Below, one piece after another: positions 56,101 through 62,456 of a stretch of 64,000 nucleotides of DNA. Numbering within the stretch: position 1 is the first letter of the stretch; every line of letters begins with the position of its first letter. The translations under genes were made by a program, and so were the position numbers. Below the pieces are notes generated by a model. It did not search any database, was not told the DNA's origin, and saw only the letters and a list, made by a program, of their open reading frames with translations. The stretch is from Azospirillum melinis (GTDB taxonomy: Bacteria; Pseudomonadota; Alphaproteobacteria; Azospirillales; Azospirillaceae), in NCBI RefSeq assembly GCF_013340935.1, contig NZ_WHOS01000025.1, positions 38,179 to 102,178 on the forward strand. The letters are read 5' to 3'.

Positions 56101-59100
56101 GGCGACCGGCAGCGGGTCGTCGCTGGCCGGGACCAAGGACATCGCCATCGACACCACCGCTCCGACGGTCACCGCCGTCTCGGCGGTGAACGGCACCTAC
56201 CGGGCCGGCGAGACCATCGACGTCACCGTCACCTTCTCCGAAGCGGTCGCCGTCACCGGCACACCGGGCTTCGGCATCACGCTGGACAACGGCACGGTGG
56301 TGCAGGCGACCTACCTGTCGGGCTCGGGCGGCACGGCGCTGACCTTCCGCTACACCGTCGGCAGCAATCTGGTCGATGCCGACGGCATCGGCATCGGCGG
56401 CTCGATCAGCGGCGGCAGCATCGCCGATCTGGTCGGCAACAGCGCCATCCGCACGCTGAGCGGCATCGCCAGCATGGCGGGCGTGCGCATCGACAGCGCC
56501 CCTCCCACCGTCACCAACGTCACCTCCAGCACCGACAACGGCACCTACACCACCGGCCAGACCATCTCGATCCAGGTGACCTTCAGCGAGGCGGTGGCCG
56601 TCAGCGGCACGCCGACGCTGGCGCTGAACACCGGCCGCACCGCCGCCTACAGCAGCGGGGCCGGCACCAACACGCTGACCTTCACCTATACGGTGCAGGC
56701 CGGCGACACCGCCGCCGACCTGGACGCCGTCGGCACCTCGGCCCTGGCGGGATCGATCACGGACATCGCCGGCAACGCCGGCGTCCTGACCCTGACGATG
56801 CCGGGCGACGTGCGGTCGCTGGGGCTGAACAAGGACATCGCCATCGACACCACGGCGCCGGCCATCCGCAGCGTCGTCGTGCCCAACGACGGCGTCTACG
56901 GCCTCGGCAAGACGCTGAGCTTCTACATCCAGGCCAGCGAGGTGGTGATCGTCAACGGCACCCCGACGATCACGCTGGACATCGGCGGCCAGACCCGTCA
57001 GGCGGTCTACACCCCCGCGGGCAGCAGCGGGACGATCCTGCGCTTCGACTATGTGGTGCAGGCGGGCGACAGCGACGGCGACGGCATCGCCGTCACTGGC
57101 CTGAACCTCAACGGCGGCAGCATCACTGACAAGGCCCGCCTCCCGCTGCCCACGGCGCTGACCGGCGTGCCGGGCCTGCAGAACGTCCTGGTCGACACCG
57201 TGGCGCCGGACACCCCCTCGGCCCCGGTGCTGGCGCCCGGGCAGGACACCGGCACCTCCGTCACCGACGGGGTGACCAACCTCAACCGCCCGACCCTGGG
57301 CGGCACGGCGGAAGCCGGATCCACCGTCACCGTCCTGGTCGACGGCGTGGCGGTCGGCACCACCATCGCCGGCTCCGACGGCAGCTGGAGCTTCACGCCG
57401 TCCACCCCGCTGGCCGATGGCACCCATGCCGTCACCAGCCGGGCGACCGACCGCGCCGGCAACAGCAGCGGCACCTCGGCGGCGCTGACGCTGACCATCG
57501 ACGCCACGGCGCCGGTGCTGTCGACCCCGGCGATCTCCGGCGTCGACAACACGGCCAACGCCATCTCCACCAGCCGTCCGACCCTGACCGGAAGCGCCGA
57601 TCCGAACAGCACGGTCACGGTCATCGTCGACGGCGTCGCCGTCGGCACGGCCACGACCGGCAGCGACGGCCGCTGGAGCTTCGCCGTCACCGCCCCGCTG
57701 GCCGACGGCAGCCACAGCGTGGTCACCACCGCCACCGACCGCGCCGGCAACATCGGCCGCTCGGGCACGCTGAGCCTGACGGTCGACACCCAGGCCCCGA
57801 CGGTGTCCGGCGGCACCAATCCGACGTTGAACGCCGGCGGCACGGCGACACTGGGAACCGCGGTGTCGCTGTCGGATGCCAGCTCGCTGAACCGGGTGAC
57901 AGTCACCCTGACCGACGCCCGCAGCGGCGACGAGCTGGTGATCGGCGCCCTGCCGGCCGGCATCACCGCGACCCGCGACGGCGCCGGCATCGTGCTGACC
58001 GGCGTGGCGTCGGTCGCCGACTATCAGGCGGCGGTGCGGGCGATCGGGCTGCGGTCGAGCGCCAGCGACCCGAGCTTCGCCGGCACGGCGACCAGCCGGT
58101 CGATCAGCATCCAGGCCCGTGACCTCGTCGGCAACAGCTCCACCGCGACCACGGTGACGGTCGCGGTGGCCCGCGTCACGACGACGACCACATCCCCCAC
58201 CAACACGACCAACACCCCGGCGACCACCACGCCGGTCACCGGCAGCGGCAACGGTCCGTCGCAGTCCAGCAGCTCCGTGACCGGTTCCTCGTCGAACGGT
58301 CCGTCCTCCAACGCTTCGTCGTCCGGCAGCGTGCTGGGCGGCAGCGTGCTGGGCGGCATCGGCGGGGCCGGGCCGAGCCTGCCGGGCGGTGGCAGCAGCG
58401 GCAGCGCCGGCATCCCCGGCAGCTCGTCCAGCACGGATGCCGGCCGGTCGGTGACGCTGGGCAGCGTCAGCGGCAGCTCGTCCAGCACGGACGCCGGCCG
58501 GTCGGTGACGCTGGGCAGCGTCAGCGGCAGCTCGTCCAGCACGGATGCCGGCCGGTCGGTGACGCTCAACAGCATCGGCGGTGGTTCCTCCGGCTTCGGC
58601 AGTTCCAGCAGCGGACTGGGGGGAAGCAGCCTCGGTGGCGGGTTGGGTGGCGGTTTGGGCGGTGGCCTCGGCGGCGGTCTTGGTGGCGGGCTGGGCAGCG
58701 GCATTGGCAGCGGCAGCCTGGGCGGCCCGGGCCTCGGTGGCACGGGCCTCGGCGGCACCGGCACCGGCGGCACGCCCGGAGGGACCGGCACGGGGACCGG
58801 AAGCGACACGGGAACCGCCACCGGCGGCACCACGACCGGCACGGGCGGCACGACTCGCACCGGCACCACCGGCCAGGGCACTCCCGGCCAGACCGGCACG
58901 CAGGGCACCGGCCAGAACAACGGTCAGGGCCAGCTTCAGGGCCAAGGCCAGGACCGGGGGACCGGCCTCGGCACCGGGCAGGGCCGCGGCCCGACGGCCG
59001 GACAGCCGGGGAACCAGGGCCAACAGGGTCAGCAAGGTCAGGGCCAGCAAGGTCAGGGCCAGGGCGAGCAGCAGGGCCAGCCGCAAAACCAGGGCGCTCC

Positions 59101-59296
59101 CCAGGATGGCGGCGGCTCCCCGGCGGACGGCAGCGGCCGGCCGGCGGAGCATGGAGCGGACACCCGCGCCGAGATCATGCCGGTCTCCCCCGGCTTCGCC
59201 CGCCAGGTCGCCCGCGCCCATGGCGGCCCGGCCGGCGCCACCGACCTGCTGGCCGCACTCGCCAGCCACGTCCTGCCCGACAGCCGGGCCGCCTGA
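44162..59296 (+). CDS. giant secreted adhesin: DUF4347, FG-GAP/VCBS, beta-helix repeats, Ig-like domains
   Basis: 5044 residues. Layout by residue: 30-38 LEQRFMFDA, the N-terminal motif of this secreted family; 95-275 DUF4347 (VVFIDTAVDDW, HVVSHGNEG, DILLYGCSVA); 285-620 FG-GAP-like repeats (VGDFDGDGYTDIFY); 620-740 Ig-like; 1010-1060 and 2135-2190 CSLREA-like units (VSLREAVAIA, LDLREAIALA); 1095-1900 and 2240-3540 autotransporter-associated beta-strand repeats (TLTLSGTNTYTGATTVSAG and variants); 3550-4670 bacterial Ig-like domains (GTPTLALG, DGSWSFTP, DRAGN); 4670-5000 low complexity. No N-terminal signal peptide and no RTX repeats, so export is probably by the type I-like genes that follow. 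Shine-Dalgarno GAGGAG. Likely role: surface attachment or biofilm. Confidence 0.85.
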   Translation: MARARNAKGIGGGKQSGETRKPSPSRFAMALEQRFMFDAAGAATASDPTAAVQPDIHADPSTADQGAATHADAGDAVPPAASPPAADVSLAPQILRQVDPAANGGRKEVVFIDTAVDDWLSLAEDAKAGAEVVLLDATQDGLAQMADWAKTHSGYDAIHVVSHGNEGYVNLGTLTLDSLSVQERGTDLATVGASLTTDGDILLYGCSVASGKGTTFIAALAERTMADVAASDNLTGASVLGGDWTLERRVGPVETAVFGDVAALASYNSLLTVSYSKPSTNDFPSTALSARVKVGDFDGDGYTDIFYQDGGNGSTIKFARNTQDGKFSIVTANSVGSPFAGLTIPDFTTSNTFASDYNNDGKTDLWIAANNSTGTLILSGPTGYTLGDTTNFPAPALSGRIISADFNGDGYADILYQNGPNGSTIKYAQNKGDGSFDIMDASNSSSPFKNVTFSDFVTSSTFVGDYNGDGKADLWVAAAGGKGTFIASSSTGYSTTTFTNSPTTPLTRIIVADFSGTGYSDILYQITGNGGNIYYVKNNRDGSFANAVLASDSSSPFSGLTLPDITTSSTFAGDYNNDGVFDYWTTANASKGTLVSSSGSVPHLTSSTPSSGNSTFSTSSNIVLNFDMPVYFGTGKIIVRDYSTGTAVVNIGSSDTSLYSGDGSNAITLNVSGLLQSGTQYYIEFQKNSLHASDSTIFGRADLNLNTRTGITSKSFLSFTTASGGNTAPTATITSAPDVTSAGGTSYTVRITYTDTDGTIDSTSIGTDDIAIAGLTLSSFNIVSGSGTNTTVVDYTFTPPGGSWDNADNSTYTITLGSGPVKDNGNSAVTSLTTGAADNSISVNVPAAPSNTNPVIGNLDGDNVTWAGEGQTVLLDAGTAATASDTENGASSWTGSVLTVRRSVSGTATPLASDLFSFNSNAAFSESGGTLLDTANANTAFATVTNTNGTLTVTFNGSATATLIQTVMHNILYRNDTPTGDTVIRYSLTDGNGGSTTADVTVTSDTIYVTNNADAGTVDVSDGVSLREAVAIALADTTGTQTIKFASGLASGTITLGSDLAVTENLTFDADAASGLTIAGSTITVSTGTVLTLNNGSSDTLTVSSKISGSGAVTKSGAGTATLSGGNDYSGATTVSAGTLTVSGGIGDSSAVTVTSGATLNLSGSETIGSLAGGGSVTLGGNTLTTGGANTSTSFDGVISGTGGLTKAGSGTLTLTGTNSYTGATTVNAGTLALNSSAGTALADGSALTVASGATLTLSSATETIGTLSGVSGATLALGGNALTVNQGSNGTFSGAITGTSSGSLTLTGTGNSTTLTLDGTSNSSGFAGGITVTKGWLEVSADSNLGAGTLTLNGGTLRLTATAATIDNAVAIGSSGGTISVAPSGGDLTLSGTLSGSGNLTKAAGGNLTLSGNNSGFSGAFTINAGTVTVSHANALGSTAGGTTVASGAALALSGGITIAENLTLSGSGVSSGGALISASGTNTVSGTVTLNADTTVTTTSDLTLSGVVSGSSALTKAGSGSLTLSGSNTYTGATTVSAGTLSISGSGNISAAAVTLAGGTLESTGSSVTLANDIALGTGNGTVSVGSGKALTLSGVISGANTLTKAGSGTLTLSGANSYTGTTTVSAGTLVAGHNDALGTTAGSTTVSSGATLAIADGISLAEGLTIAGAGVSSAGALQVTSGSATLSGTVAMSANTIVGVSGSGLTLSGAVSGGFNLTKSGSGTLTLSGANSYTGTTTVSGGALIVTGTLNGSSAGAVTVGSGATLAGTGTVNGGLTIQSGATLAPGVSGTNSGVGTLTVNGGLTIQSGGTLSVDLASSSSYDQVAVTGAVDVGSATLSVAGAYVPTKSASGDSFAIVTNDGSDAVTGTFASLASGAAITLNSGSVTIGYAAGTGGNDIVLTGPVNQAPVLGGTATGPVNDNATTTPFAGVTVTDADDTTGTFTVTITYTAANGTLSSAGGGLSGTAGSYTLTASSPAALQTLLQALVFTPTNNQVAPGGTVQTTFSLTTSDGTSSGTANTGTVITTTSINDAPTDIALSNSSISIFEGTNGVVGTLSTTDADTGQTLTYTLVSGTGDTNNALFNISGTSLQANDAATLTGGQSYSVRVRVSDGTATYEKIFSIGVTNDLVVDVTAIDSSAPAGTYAADKADGGGLDLREAIALANNISGNVTIRFASTLNGTITLPVSLTVRSGVTLAMDSDTNNRSITITGNGFTLGNSFGVSVDTGDTLTINSTLADNGTDTAALTKSGAGTLVLGGTNNTASGNTGINTITVGAGTLSVAGDANLGTDAVTMAGGTLAVTGATTIDNAIALSSDSSITNANAVTLSGAITGSGGLTKLDSGKLTLSNAGNSWSGGITLRGEVELGTTGTIGSGTITLNGGTLTTTASSQTLTNAITIGSNDGTVKTANALTLSGIVSGSGALTKTGTGTVTLSGTNTYTGATTVSAGTLRTSGGSAIGDSNAVSVGASGTLNLSANETIGSLSGSGAVTLGVYTLTTGGANSDTTFSGVLSGTGGLTKTGTGTLTLTGANSYTGSTTVSAGTLAASGSGTVGNGSAVTVASGATLSSTAASLSLGSLAGDGTVSIGANTLEAGSNDASTGFSGTLSGSGDFYKRGTGTMTLSGTNSSSFTGTMTVRDGGTLSVAGDANLGAGTVTLNGGTLTVTGAGTIDNAFDTGVNGATIDTGVAVTLSGAIGGNDGLTKTGSGTLTLSGTNTYTGQTTVSAGTISIAADGNLGTGAVNLAAGSKLQVTGATTIGNAVALTGDAMVQTDAAVTISGNITGNTRTLTKSGSGTLTLSGTNNTSGSGVGGITVTTGTLAVGTSASLGQTTLTLDGGTLASTAAFNSGIAVALGSGGGTVDVSSGSVTLSGTVSGSGGLSIASTNAGNVLGLSGSNTYTGGTTLGSGILQFGSDTAVGTGTLTINGGKVRGSGSTARTLANNLVLGGTMTMSGSAALTFTGTVDLGGTTRTVNNTITEALTLNGAVSNGSLTVASGGTGAVVLGGTNSMTGITVSSGTLSVADAASLGSGTTTLSGGTLSITGATTIANAIAVSSGSTISNSAAATLSGVLSGSGALTKSGSGTLTLSGTNTHTGAITVSAGTLAATGGSAIADTGAVTVDSGATLSLGAAETIGSLAGSGSVSLGSYTLTTGGDNSSTSFSGAIGGTGGLTKTGTGTLTLSGTNTYSGATTLSAGGLTVSGGSAIGDTSAVSVASGTTLTLSSDETIGSLSGSGTVAIGANTLTTGVNNTSTSFSGAITGSGKVSLDGTGTFTLSGSNGGQSWATSVRDGSLTITDATNIGTGTVTLNGGTLTVTGSGVTLGNAIQFWVNDSTIVNANAVTLSGVLSDSAGFTKSGAGTLTLSGASTYSGSTTVAAGTLLVTGALGGTSGMTVNSGATLAGTGSIFAASSSNTLTVASGATLAPGIAGANNGIGALTVNGNLSLSGTLAVEIAGTTTAGTDYDQVIVSGGVTLSSGSSAVTVIRVNGFAAINAATYKVIDQTGVGPVSSTLSGLAQGATLSSNNDLYTVDYAGGTGNDLVLTSLVNPTVSSVSASTADGSYKAGDTITITVTFNRAVTVTGTPTLALGNNSRTATYASGSGTTTLSFTYIVQAGDTSADLDYASTTALALGGGTIVDSSTNLAAILTLATPGAANSLGANKAIIIDTTAPGAPSAADMTAGTDTGTSNTDDITGNATPTFTGTAEPNSTVRLYDTDGTTLIGTGTADGSGNWSITVSTLTPGSHTITAKATDAAGNTSTASTGLPITIDTAAPATPGTPVLATASDTGTSNSDGITRTATPTVSGTAEAGSTVTLYDTDGTTVLGTTTADGSGNWTITSSTLAPGTHSLSVKATDTAGNTSTASSGLSVTVDTTAPTVSSVTASTANGTYKAGDTVSIQVVFSEAVTVTGTPTLALGTGRTATYASGSGGTTLTFTYVVQAGDTASDLDYASTAALSGTIADIAGNSATLTLPATGSGSSLAGTKDIAIDTTAPTVTAVSAVNGTYRAGETIDVTVTFSEAVAVTGTPGFGITLDNGTVVQATYLSGSGGTALTFRYTVGSNLVDADGIGIGGSISGGSIADLVGNSAIRTLSGIASMAGVRIDSAPPTVTNVTSSTDNGTYTTGQTISIQVTFSEAVAVSGTPTLALNTGRTAAYSSGAGTNTLTFTYTVQAGDTAADLDAVGTSALAGSITDIAGNAGVLTLTMPGDVRSLGLNKDIAIDTTAPAIRSVVVPNDGVYGLGKTLSFYIQASEVVIVNGTPTITLDIGGQTRQAVYTPAGSSGTILRFDYVVQAGDSDGDGIAVTGLNLNGGSITDKARLPLPTALTGVPGLQNVLVDTVAPDTPSAPVLAPGQDTGTSVTDGVTNLNRPTLGGTAEAGSTVTVLVDGVAVGTTIAGSDGSWSFTPSTPLADGTHAVTSRATDRAGNSSGTSAALTLTIDATAPVLSTPAISGVDNTANAISTSRPTLTGSADPNSTVTVIVDGVAVGTATTGSDGRWSFAVTAPLADGSHSVVTTATDRAGNIGRSGTLSLTVDTQAPTVSGGTNPTLNAGGTATLGTAVSLSDASSLNRVTVTLTDARSGDELVIGALPAGITATRDGAGIVLTGVASVADYQAAVRAIGLRSSASDPSFAGTATSRSISIQARDLVGNSSTATTVTVAVARVTTTTTSPTNTTNTPATTTPVTGSGNGPSQSSSSVTGSSSNGPSSNASSSGSVLGGSVLGGIGGAGPSLPGGGSSGSAGIPGSSSSTDAGRSVTLGSVSGSSSSTDAGRSVTLGSVSGSSSSTDAGRSVTLNSIGGGSSGFGSSSSGLGGSSLGGGLGGGLGGGLGGGLGGGLGSGIGSGSLGGPGLGGTGLGGTGTGGTPGGTGTGTGSDTGTATGGTTTGTGGTTRTGTTGQGTPGQTGTQGTGQNNGQGQLQGQGQDRGTGLGTGQGRGPTAGQPGNQGQQGQQGQGQQGQGQGEQQGQPQNQGAPQDGGGSPADGSGRPAEHGADTRAEIMPVSPGFARQVARAHGGPAGATDLLAALASHVLPDSRAA
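47451..54800 (+). repeat. two long arrays of degenerate beta-strand repeats within the adhesin gene
   Basis: The arrays cover about 47451-49860 and 50880-54800. The recurring coding phrase is L-T-K-x-G-x-G-x-L-T-L-S-G-x-N-x-Y-x-G-x-T-T-V-x-x-G-T-L. They predict an elongated beta-helix. Between them (49870-50880) lie cadherin-like domains and a second LREA unit. Copy-to-copy DNA identity is high enough to make assembly and recombination errors likely. Confidence 0.8.
58418..58579 (+). repeat. three 54-bp tandem repeats in the adhesin C-terminus
   Basis: Units start at 58418, 58472 and 58526 and code for SSSSTDAGRSVTLGSVSG-type 18-residue blocks, nearly identical in DNA. They are followed at about 58620-58720 by Gly-Gly-Leu runs and at 58860-59110 by Gly/Gln-rich repeats. 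This zone likely varies in length between strains. Confidence 0.85.
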
Positions 59297-59409
59297 CGGC
59301 GGCCCGGCTCCCCATTCTTCCCACCCGGGGTCCTTCCCGCCGTCCTTTCCATTCCCGCGTCGCTTTTCCCTCATCCAATCCTTTTCCGCCGAACGGAATT
59401 GCTCCCACC

Positions 59410-61599
59410 ATGAAGACTTCGACCGCTCACCTCCGCCGCCGCTTGCTTTCTTCGGTGGTTCCCGTCGCCGTTCTGACGGCATCCCTGCTGGCCGCGGGCT
59501 GCGCGGTCAAACCCGAGCCGCTGACGGCCGAGGAGAATCTGGCGCGCGTCCGCAAGGATCTGGGTGTCGTGCTGACCCCGCAGGAGCCGCTGACCAAGGC
59601 GGTCTCGATGGACGAGGCGATGGCGCGGGCCATCAAGTACAACCTCGACGAACGCGTGAAGCTGATGGAGGTGGCGGTCGCCACCGACCAGCTGGACCTG
59701 TCGCGCTATGACATGCTGCCGCGCGTGGTGGCGGCGGCCGGCTATGTCGGGCGCAACAACGACGCCGGGTCGGAGAGCCTGAACCTCGCCACCGGCCGGC
59801 GGACGGGCGAGAGCACCACCGCCACCGACAGGCACCGCCGCACCGGCGACCTCGCCTTCACCTGGAACGTGCTGGACTTCGGCGTCAGCTATCTGCGGGC
59901 GCGGCAGAACGCCAATCTGGTGCTGATCGCCGACGAACGCCGCCGCCGCGTCGTCCAGGGCATCATGCAGGACGTGCGCACCGCCTATTGGCGCGCCGTC
60001 GCCGCCGAGCGCCTGCTGAAGCGCCTGGCGCCGCTGGAGAAGCGGGTCGAGGGCGCCCGCCGCGACGCCCGCACGCTGGAGGCGCTGCGCGTCCAGGCGC
60101 CGCTGCAGGCGCTGAACTACACCCGCACCCTGGTCGAGACGCTGCGCCAGCTGCAGTCGCTGCGCCGCGAGCTGGTGGCGTCGAAGTCGCAGCTGGGCGC
60201 GCTGATGGGCCTGCCACCGGGCGAGCCGTTCGAGATCGAGATGCCGGCGGCCAGCGTCATGCAGTCGCCGCCCAAGCTGGATATCGGCGCCGAGGCGCTG
60301 GAGACCTACGCCCTGCTGAACCGGCCGGAGCTGCTGGAGGAAAGCTACAACCAGCGCATCTCCGCCGACGAGACCTGGCGGTCGCTGCTAAAGCTGCTGC
60401 CGGGCATCGACGTCAACGCCGCCCTGCGTTACGACAGCAACAGCTTCCTGGTGAACCAGCGCTGGGCCGATTACGGCGCGCGGATCAGCTGGAACCTGAT
60501 CAACCTGGTGTCCGCCCCCGCCACCAAATCCTATGCCGAGGCGCAGGAGGAGCTTGTCGCCTTCCGCCGTCAGGCGCTGAGCATGGCGGTGCTGAGCCAG
60601 GTGCATGTGGCGGTGCTGCAGTACCGCGAGCTGAAGCAGGAATTCGCCCTGACCGCCGAGCAGGCCGACCTCGATACCCGCATCCGCTCGCAATACACCA
60701 ACGTCGGCGAGGCCGGGCAGGTGGGCGAGCTTGGCGTGATCCAGTCGGAGGTGACGGCGCTGCTGTCCGACCTGCGCCGCGATCTGGTGCTGGCCGACCT
60801 GCACAACGCCTATTCCCGCGTGATGGTGTCGGCCGGCGTCGACCCGCTGCCCGAGACGATGGCGGCCGACGATCTGCCGACCCTGACCCAGGCGGTCGGC
60901 AGGGGCCTGTCCTCCTGGCAGGAGCGCGCCAACAGCGTGATGCGCGTCAAGGATCTGATGGCCGCGCCCAAGGCCGCCGCCCAGGATGCCCCGAAGGACA
61001 GCAGGGCCGAAGCGGCGAAGCCGGAAGCCCCCAAGCCGGAGCCGGTCAACAAGCCGGTTCCGGTCACGGCCGCCCCCACTCCGGCCCCTGCCCCGGCTCC
61101 CGTTGCAGCCGAACCGGCTCCGGCCGCCACGCCCGTCGTGATGGCCTCCTCCGCAGCGCCGCTGCCTGCGTCCTCTCCCGCTCCTGCCCCGGTGCCGGTT
61201 CCCGCTCCGGTTCAGGCCGCCGCTCCGGCTCCTGCCCCGGCAGCACAAACCGCCACCCCGGCGGCCGCCCCGGTTGCGACGGCCTCCTTCTCTCCCGTTA
61301 TCCAGGCCGATCTCGGGGCTTACGCAAGCCACAGGTTTGCCGAGCGGGAATGGAGTATCATCGCGGGACGCCGGGGAACGGAAGGCAACGGGGTTGGCGC
61401 CCTGTATGTCGCCACCCGGCGCAGCGAGGACGGCAAGACCATCGTCCAGCTGCGCGCAGGCGGTTTCGCCGACCGCGCCGCGGCCGAACGGTTCTGCCAT
61501 CGTGTGAAGGATAGTCAGCGGGAATGCACTGTTCGTACCCTTTCGGCCCAAGAGCAGCAGTCCGACAGCCAGACCGCCGATCGGCTCGCGTCGCTGTGA
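59410..61599 (+). CDS. TolC-family outer-membrane lipoprotein with C-terminal SPOR-like domain
   Basis: 729 residues. Lipoprotein signal with LAAGC, Cys31. Residues 60-510 are a TolC-type protein: long heptad helices (SMDEAMARAIKYNLDERVKL, FTWNVLDFGVSYLRARQNAN, LAYNKA-like LLKRLAPLEKRVEGARRDA). Residues 520-620 are an Ala/Pro linker. Residues about 627-729 look like a SPOR domain (WSIIAGRRGTEGNG, TIVQLRAGGFADRAAAERFC), which in other proteins binds denuded peptidoglycan. TolC proteins form the outer-membrane duct of type I secretion, here most likely for the adhesin 113 bases upstream. The fusion could anchor the duct to the cell wall. Confidence 0.83.
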   Translation: MKTSTAHLRRRLLSSVVPVAVLTASLLAAGCAVKPEPLTAEENLARVRKDLGVVLTPQEPLTKAVSMDEAMARAIKYNLDERVKLMEVAVATDQLDLSRYDMLPRVVAAAGYVGRNNDAGSESLNLATGRRTGESTTATDRHRRTGDLAFTWNVLDFGVSYLRARQNANLVLIADERRRRVVQGIMQDVRTAYWRAVAAERLLKRLAPLEKRVEGARRDARTLEALRVQAPLQALNYTRTLVETLRQLQSLRRELVASKSQLGALMGLPPGEPFEIEMPAASVMQSPPKLDIGAEALETYALLNRPELLEESYNQRISADETWRSLLKLLPGIDVNAALRYDSNSFLVNQRWADYGARISWNLINLVSAPATKSYAEAQEELVAFRRQALSMAVLSQVHVAVLQYRELKQEFALTAEQADLDTRIRSQYTNVGEAGQVGELGVIQSEVTALLSDLRRDLVLADLHNAYSRVMVSAGVDPLPETMAADDLPTLTQAVGRGLSSWQERANSVMRVKDLMAAPKAAAQDAPKDSRAEAAKPEAPKPEPVNKPVPVTAAPTPAPAPAPVAAEPAPAATPVVMASSAAPLPASSPAPAPVPVPAPVQAAAPAPAPAAQTATPAAAPVATASFSPVIQADLGAYASHRFAEREWSIIAGRRGTEGNGVGALYVATRRSEDGKTIVQLRAGGFADRAAAERFCHRVKDSQRECTVRTLSAQEQQSDSQTADRLASL

Positions 61600-62456
61600 T
61601 CCGTCCCGGTGGCTGGCCCGGTGCCTGCCTCGATGTCCGGTCCGGCATTGCCGCCGGCGCCGCTCTCCTGATCGCGCTGCTGGGTGGGGGCCTCGCCTCC
61701 ACCCCGGCGGTGGCCCAGGATGCGTCGCAGGGACAGGTCCGCGCCCTGATCGAGGCCCGGCGGCACGCCGTCCTCTCCTCCGAAATCCCCGGCCGCATCG
61801 CCCGCATGAGCGTCGATGCCGGCCAGAGCTTCAAGGCCGGCGAGCTGCTGGTCGGCTTCGACTGCTCCAGCTATCAGGCGGAGCTGGACGGCGCCCGCGC
61901 CCAGCTGAACGCGGCCGAGGTGACGGCGCGGGTCAACCGGCGCCTGAACAGCCTGCGCTCCATCGGCGAGGCGGAGGTGCAACTGGCCGAGGCCAAGGCC
62001 CAGGTCGCCCGCGCCGATGTCCGCAAGGCCGAGGAGCAGGCCCGGCGCTGCGACATCAAGGCGCCCTTCGACGGCCGGGTGGTCGAACGCCGCATCCAGG
62101 AGCATGAGTCGGTCGCCGCCGGCGCGCCGCTGCTGGAGATTCTGTCCGACCGCGACCTGAAGGTGGAGCTGATCGTCCCCTCCTCCTGGCTGGTCTGGCT
62201 GAAACCGGGGCAGCGCTTCGACCTGCGCGTCGACGAAACCGGCGCCACCCTGCCCGGCGAGGTCGTGCTGCCCGGTGCCAAGGTCGATCCGGCCAGCCAG
62301 TCGGTGAAGGTCACCGCCAAACTGACCAGCGAGGGCGTTCCGTCCGGCATGATCGCCGGCATGAGCGGCACTGCCATCTTCCCAGAACCGGCGGTGTCTT
62401 CCCTGCCGGCTGGAAACCAGGGGGGCACCCCCAAGCCCGGAACCGCGAAGCCATGA
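61596..62456 (+). CDS. periplasmic adaptor protein (HlyD/RND membrane-fusion family), first copy
   Basis: 286 residues from GTG at 61596, overlapping the previous stop (GTGA); the open frame begins further upstream but inside the TolC gene. A Sec signal is visible (AAGALLIALLGGGLASTPAVA pattern: AGAALLIALLGGGLAST), so it is periplasmic without a cytoplasmic part. Lipoyl-like half motifs: LSSEIPGRIARMSVDAGQSF and RCDIKAPFDGRVVERRIQ, with a short hairpin of helices between (QVARADVRKAEEQARR). It should link the inner-membrane pump to the TolC protein. Stop overlaps the next gene by four bases. Confidence 0.82.
   Translation: MIRPGGWPGACLDVRSGIAAGAALLIALLGGGLASTPAVAQDASQGQVRALIEARRHAVLSSEIPGRIARMSVDAGQSFKAGELLVGFDCSSYQAELDGARAQLNAAEVTARVNRRLNSLRSIGEAEVQLAEAKAQVARADVRKAEEQARRCDIKAPFDGRVVERRIQEHESVAAGAPLLEILSDRDLKVELIVPSSWLVWLKPGQRFDLRVDETGATLPGEVVLPGAKVDPASQSVKVTAKLTSEGVPSGMIAGMSGTAIFPEPAVSSLPAGNQGGTPKPGTAKP

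Noticed and set aside
51536..59482. 2648-residue open frame on the minus strand
   Set aside because: It is exactly antisense to the adhesin repeats. Its Arg/Gly/Ala/Gln-rich product has no family features, as expected from the GC-rich repetitive codons of the real gene.
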